Shown here: positions 61,011-64,000 of the stretch, piece after piece
How positions within the stretch are numbered: position 1 is the first letter of the stretch
Layout: each line of letters starts with the position of its first letter
Assembly: GCF_030848805.1 (NCBI RefSeq)
Contig: NC_092360.1
Span: 5,828,001-5,892,000 of the forward strand
Source: Temnothorax longispinosus
Lineage: Eukaryota > Arthropoda > Insecta > Hymenoptera > Formicidae
Direction of reading: 5' to 3'
DNA length: 64,000 bases
Notes under the pieces: model-generated
Told to the model about the DNA's origin: nothing
Databases searched by the model: none
What the model saw: only the letters and a program-made list of their open reading frames with translations
Translations under genes and position numbers: made by a program

Positions 61011-64000
61011 GTGAGTATCTCTGCCATTTTTAGCTCATGTTATGCTTTTATATATTATGCTTCTGACAAACATTATTGAACTCAATGCCAAAACTTTTAT
61101 CTTTAAGTTGCAACATTACTCATCTAATAGTGTTGTCCTTTCGATATGAACAATATGACATGACTTGAGTTGAACAGTCATGTTCAACATTAAGTAAAAT
61201 ACTCTTTTTCCGCATACCTCTTGTATTACAAGATTGTGAGACGTGCTACCAATGATATTCTGATGAAATCTGATTTTAATAATTTACATTTACGCCTTCG
61301 AAGGACAAATATCAAGTTAAGAAAATCGGTTATCTTAAAATAATATCAGATCAATTATTACGACGTATAATAATTTTACAGTATAGTAATTTTGTGGTAA
61401 TTTAATCTCATATATGTACGTCATTGCTTCGCATTAATTGCTTTTCGTGCTCGTTATCACGTTACCACGTCTATCGATAATTCGTTTGGAGTATTTCTCA
61501 GTGCAATCAATCCGATATCGCCGGTATCTCCTCACATTATGACGCGTAGGCTGAAAAGGGAATAATCTAGGTCAGGGAAATATGCCGTAAGAGAGAATAC
61601 GCGAGTAGACAGTCGCCGGTAATTAATGCGCATGCAGTTGAGTCAAGGTGATCGTACCTAACACAGACGGCCGGTCATCGACATTCTCGACGACTGACGC
61701 TCGAGATCGAAATCGAAAATACAAGTCGTTCTTGCGCGAACTTGCCCGAGTTTTACGAAAATGCAGTTTGCCTCACAGACTTTATCAATTCGATCACGGT
61801 CTATATATACTCTACTATATATAGGTGTGTATACATATATGAATATATACATGTATGTACCGGATGCCGTTCGAGAAGTTGCTGTAAATATTAATAGATA
61901 GTTATTATTTTATAATCAATGGACAGAATGAAATAAAATTAAACATTATATTATAAAAGAAACCAGTCATTTTTATTAGCACATAACGCGAAAAGGATAT
62001 ATTGTAAATTTGTAAAAATAAACATTATGAGTCTGGCGTCAGTTTGTTCTGAGACTTTTGTGTACTTTAATGTGTGTGTGTGTGTGTGCGTGCGTGTGTG
62101 GGGGAACGAAGGGCGGAACTATTTGTGTAACTTATAGAGAACTATAAAACTATTAAAAGTAAAGCCAGAACTCTCTTAATACTTTATGAGTTTCCACAAA
62201 ATGATATACATACTTCGAACTTGCACAATAATCTCGAGGTGCTATTAAATACACTTTCTAATATTAACACGTTGACTGATGGTCATCCGTGACCGGCGCC
62301 TGACTTTTCAGTGGCGTCTTGGTGATCATTGATGACCGGTAATTCATACAATTCATGAGGATAAAGTTTTATTTAATCACAATATTTTATTACTATACAG
62401 GGTAGGTCGAAATACGTGTTAAATACAGAAAAGGAGGTGATTTTACGGCTCAAAATAACTCAAGATAATAAAATAATTTTTTTTTGTATATAATGCCTCG
62501 TTTTCAAGAAAAAGGATTTTGAAAGTTAATCGTGTATTTGACTGATATTTGTCGTAACGGTTACAGATGTTCTGCATAGTTTGTTTACTGTCATGATTAA
62601 TTAACTTAAATCTAACGTAGATTAAAGTTAATCTACGTTGGTAGAAATTGATATAAAGCCGTGAAATCAACCAGATTTTTAGCTTTCTTATAATTTTCTT
62701 ACAACTCTATATTTTTATAGGTTTATAAATATCCATTCTTCTTGCACTATATGTGCTAATACAAATGACAGATTTCTTCTGCAAAGTAAAACTCAATTCC
62801 TTTCATTCTATTCATTAGTTACAAAATAACAGCTATTTAGTTTTAACAACTTCTCGATTGTCATCCCAAGTAACATCGGTGCGTTAACACATTTGACACA
62901 TATGCAACAGATGACTCGGGTGAATCGGGTAAGCAGTAGCGTCGTGCGTAAAATTCCAGGACGACACGTACGATATCCTCGTAATTTTTCCTCTCCTTCA
63001 AGAGGAAAAATTATTTTTCTACATGATTGCTAAATGCATCTTGGTATTAAGTGATAAGAGCCGCATCGCGGATTGTAGAGATTACAAATGGGTATATTTA
63101 CGCAAATCGTGTTCGTCCTATATTCTTGTATTTCACATCGCGATCTCGTCCTAGTCTCGTATACCCGCGCCGAATGATTTATTATGGAATTTCACTATCT
63201 CGCCGGTCGTACGAGCGGCACGAGGATCGTTGCAGCGGTGCGAAACGAATGGAATCTTATCACGAGCGTAAGATCAAGTGGAAGTAAGAGTCGCTCTCGA
63301 GTCGGACGGGCGTTAACTTAAGTGCCATTCACATAACGATTATACGGTGTGTAATAACGCAAAAGAATTTTTTATGTAACTTTTTTGCAATTCTTTTGTA
63401 AGATTTTTTTTTTACTTTCGTAAACCCTATACTCGATCGTTAACGCGCGCTCTTGACGCATGAAGGTGCCGTTGCACGGCAGATATGACGGAAAGGCCGA
63501 ATTCCTGCGATCCAGCCGTTTAGAACGTAGTTTTAAAGAGCTAAATCCTCGAAGCATTCTTGCCGAACGGAGTCCAACACTTCGATCGCGCGCGAAGTAA
63601 GCGGCAATGGAAAGCGATTTGACTGGGTAACCGTTGGATGCTTGGTAGATATTTTGTGAAACACGCTCTATATTCGAAAAGGAATTTTCGCGTGCTGCAG
63701 TTGCACCGCGGCGCGTTTGTAATGACTGCAATTTTGCAATATTACGACGGCGCTAAGCCTTATGTGGACGACACCTTAGCTGCGGATTGGGAAGGCGTTG
63801 CGTAGCGCGCGATGTAATAGATAGTTAACTATCGTTACGACACATATGTTATTACGGCAACTAAATCGAGTCTGTGTGCGATAGATGCAACGCGTGCGTT
63901 CCGTGTTGAACCTGAATGCCACCTGCGTATATGTGGCGAACGAGCGCGCCGCGACTTCATGGTCGGATGCGAAGTGAACGGAACTGTGTACAAAGTTGTT
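61011..64000 (+). other. Start of a transporter intron, no further exon seen
   Basis: After the donor at 61011 no segment resembles the next SLC36 exon, so the coding part continues beyond the window. A (TG)n tract lies at ~62067-62100. A sequence resembling one piggyBac-like end (TTAACACGTTGACTG) is at ~62264. CpG-rich stretches at 63.2-64.0 kb might mark another promoter, but I see no exon. Confidence 0.45.

Noticed and set aside
62264..62345. Possible second piggyBac-like end (TTAACACGTTGACTG)
   Set aside because: Only one end is visible; no inverted partner with a TTAA nearby.
1..64000. CRISPR arrays, operons, ribosome binding sites
   Set aside because: The window is clearly a eukaryotic nuclear genome with introns; tandem repeats here lack the repeat-spacer form of CRISPR.

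Overview
The window is a piece of insect nuclear genome, most likely from a hymenopteran and possibly an ant. Genes are split by GT-AG introns. AT-rich non-coding DNA is interrupted by CpG-rich promoter patches. The protein genes are recognisable animal orthologues, and short palindromic (MITE-type) transposons are very abundant. The ant/hymenopteran placement is inference from gene style and repeat content; there is no ribosomal or mitochondrial marker here.

Layout. Positions 1-4.6 kb are repeats, including a tRNA-derived SINE and several MITEs. 4.6-12.4 kb holds seven tandem ~700-bp units, each with one exon encoding a double BED-type zinc-finger module, split in the middle by a 3.25-kb repeat insertion. 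14.2-17.4 kb carries tandem exon-like modules on the minus strand that I cannot assign. 18.1-19.6 kb is a complete otubain (OTUB1-type deubiquitinase, +). Convergent to it at 20.7-21.1 kb is BORCS7 (-), a BORC lysosome-positioning subunit. 21.5-23.2 kb is a MITE chain followed by a large foldback element. 23.6-25.4 kb is a TTF1/Reb1-like Myb protein (+) with an internal 61-residue repeat. 28.4-30.9 kb is a ZAD/12-finger C2H2 protein (-). 33.8-34.7 kb is a THAP-domain protein (-). 34.8-35.9 kb is a stack of nested MITEs. 36.6-42.5 kb is the complete AP-3 complex delta subunit (+), with a pair of alternative 74-nt exons. From 47.7 kb to beyond the right edge lies the 5' part of an SLC36-type proton-coupled amino-acid transporter resembling pathetic (+), with a TATA promoter and a ~10.8-kb first intron.

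How the genes relate. Three loci act on the lysosome/endosome system: AP-3 delta (cargo sorting to lysosomes and lysosome-related organelles), BORCS7 (lysosome positioning) and a path-like transporter (lysosomal/plasma-membrane amino-acid sensing). Four are DNA-binding proteins: BED, TTF1/Myb-like, ZAD-C2H2 and THAP. Nothing in the sequence shows co-regulation, so the groupings may be chance.

The most notable signals are: (1) the BED exon array, where exons are phase-symmetric and the splice donor itself supplies an in-frame stop, followed in five of seven units by AATAAA; (2) the equal-length (74 nt), frame-obligate mutually exclusive exon pair in AP-3 delta; and (3) a set of nested 138-bp MITEs whose TTA/TAA target duplications let the insertion order be read.
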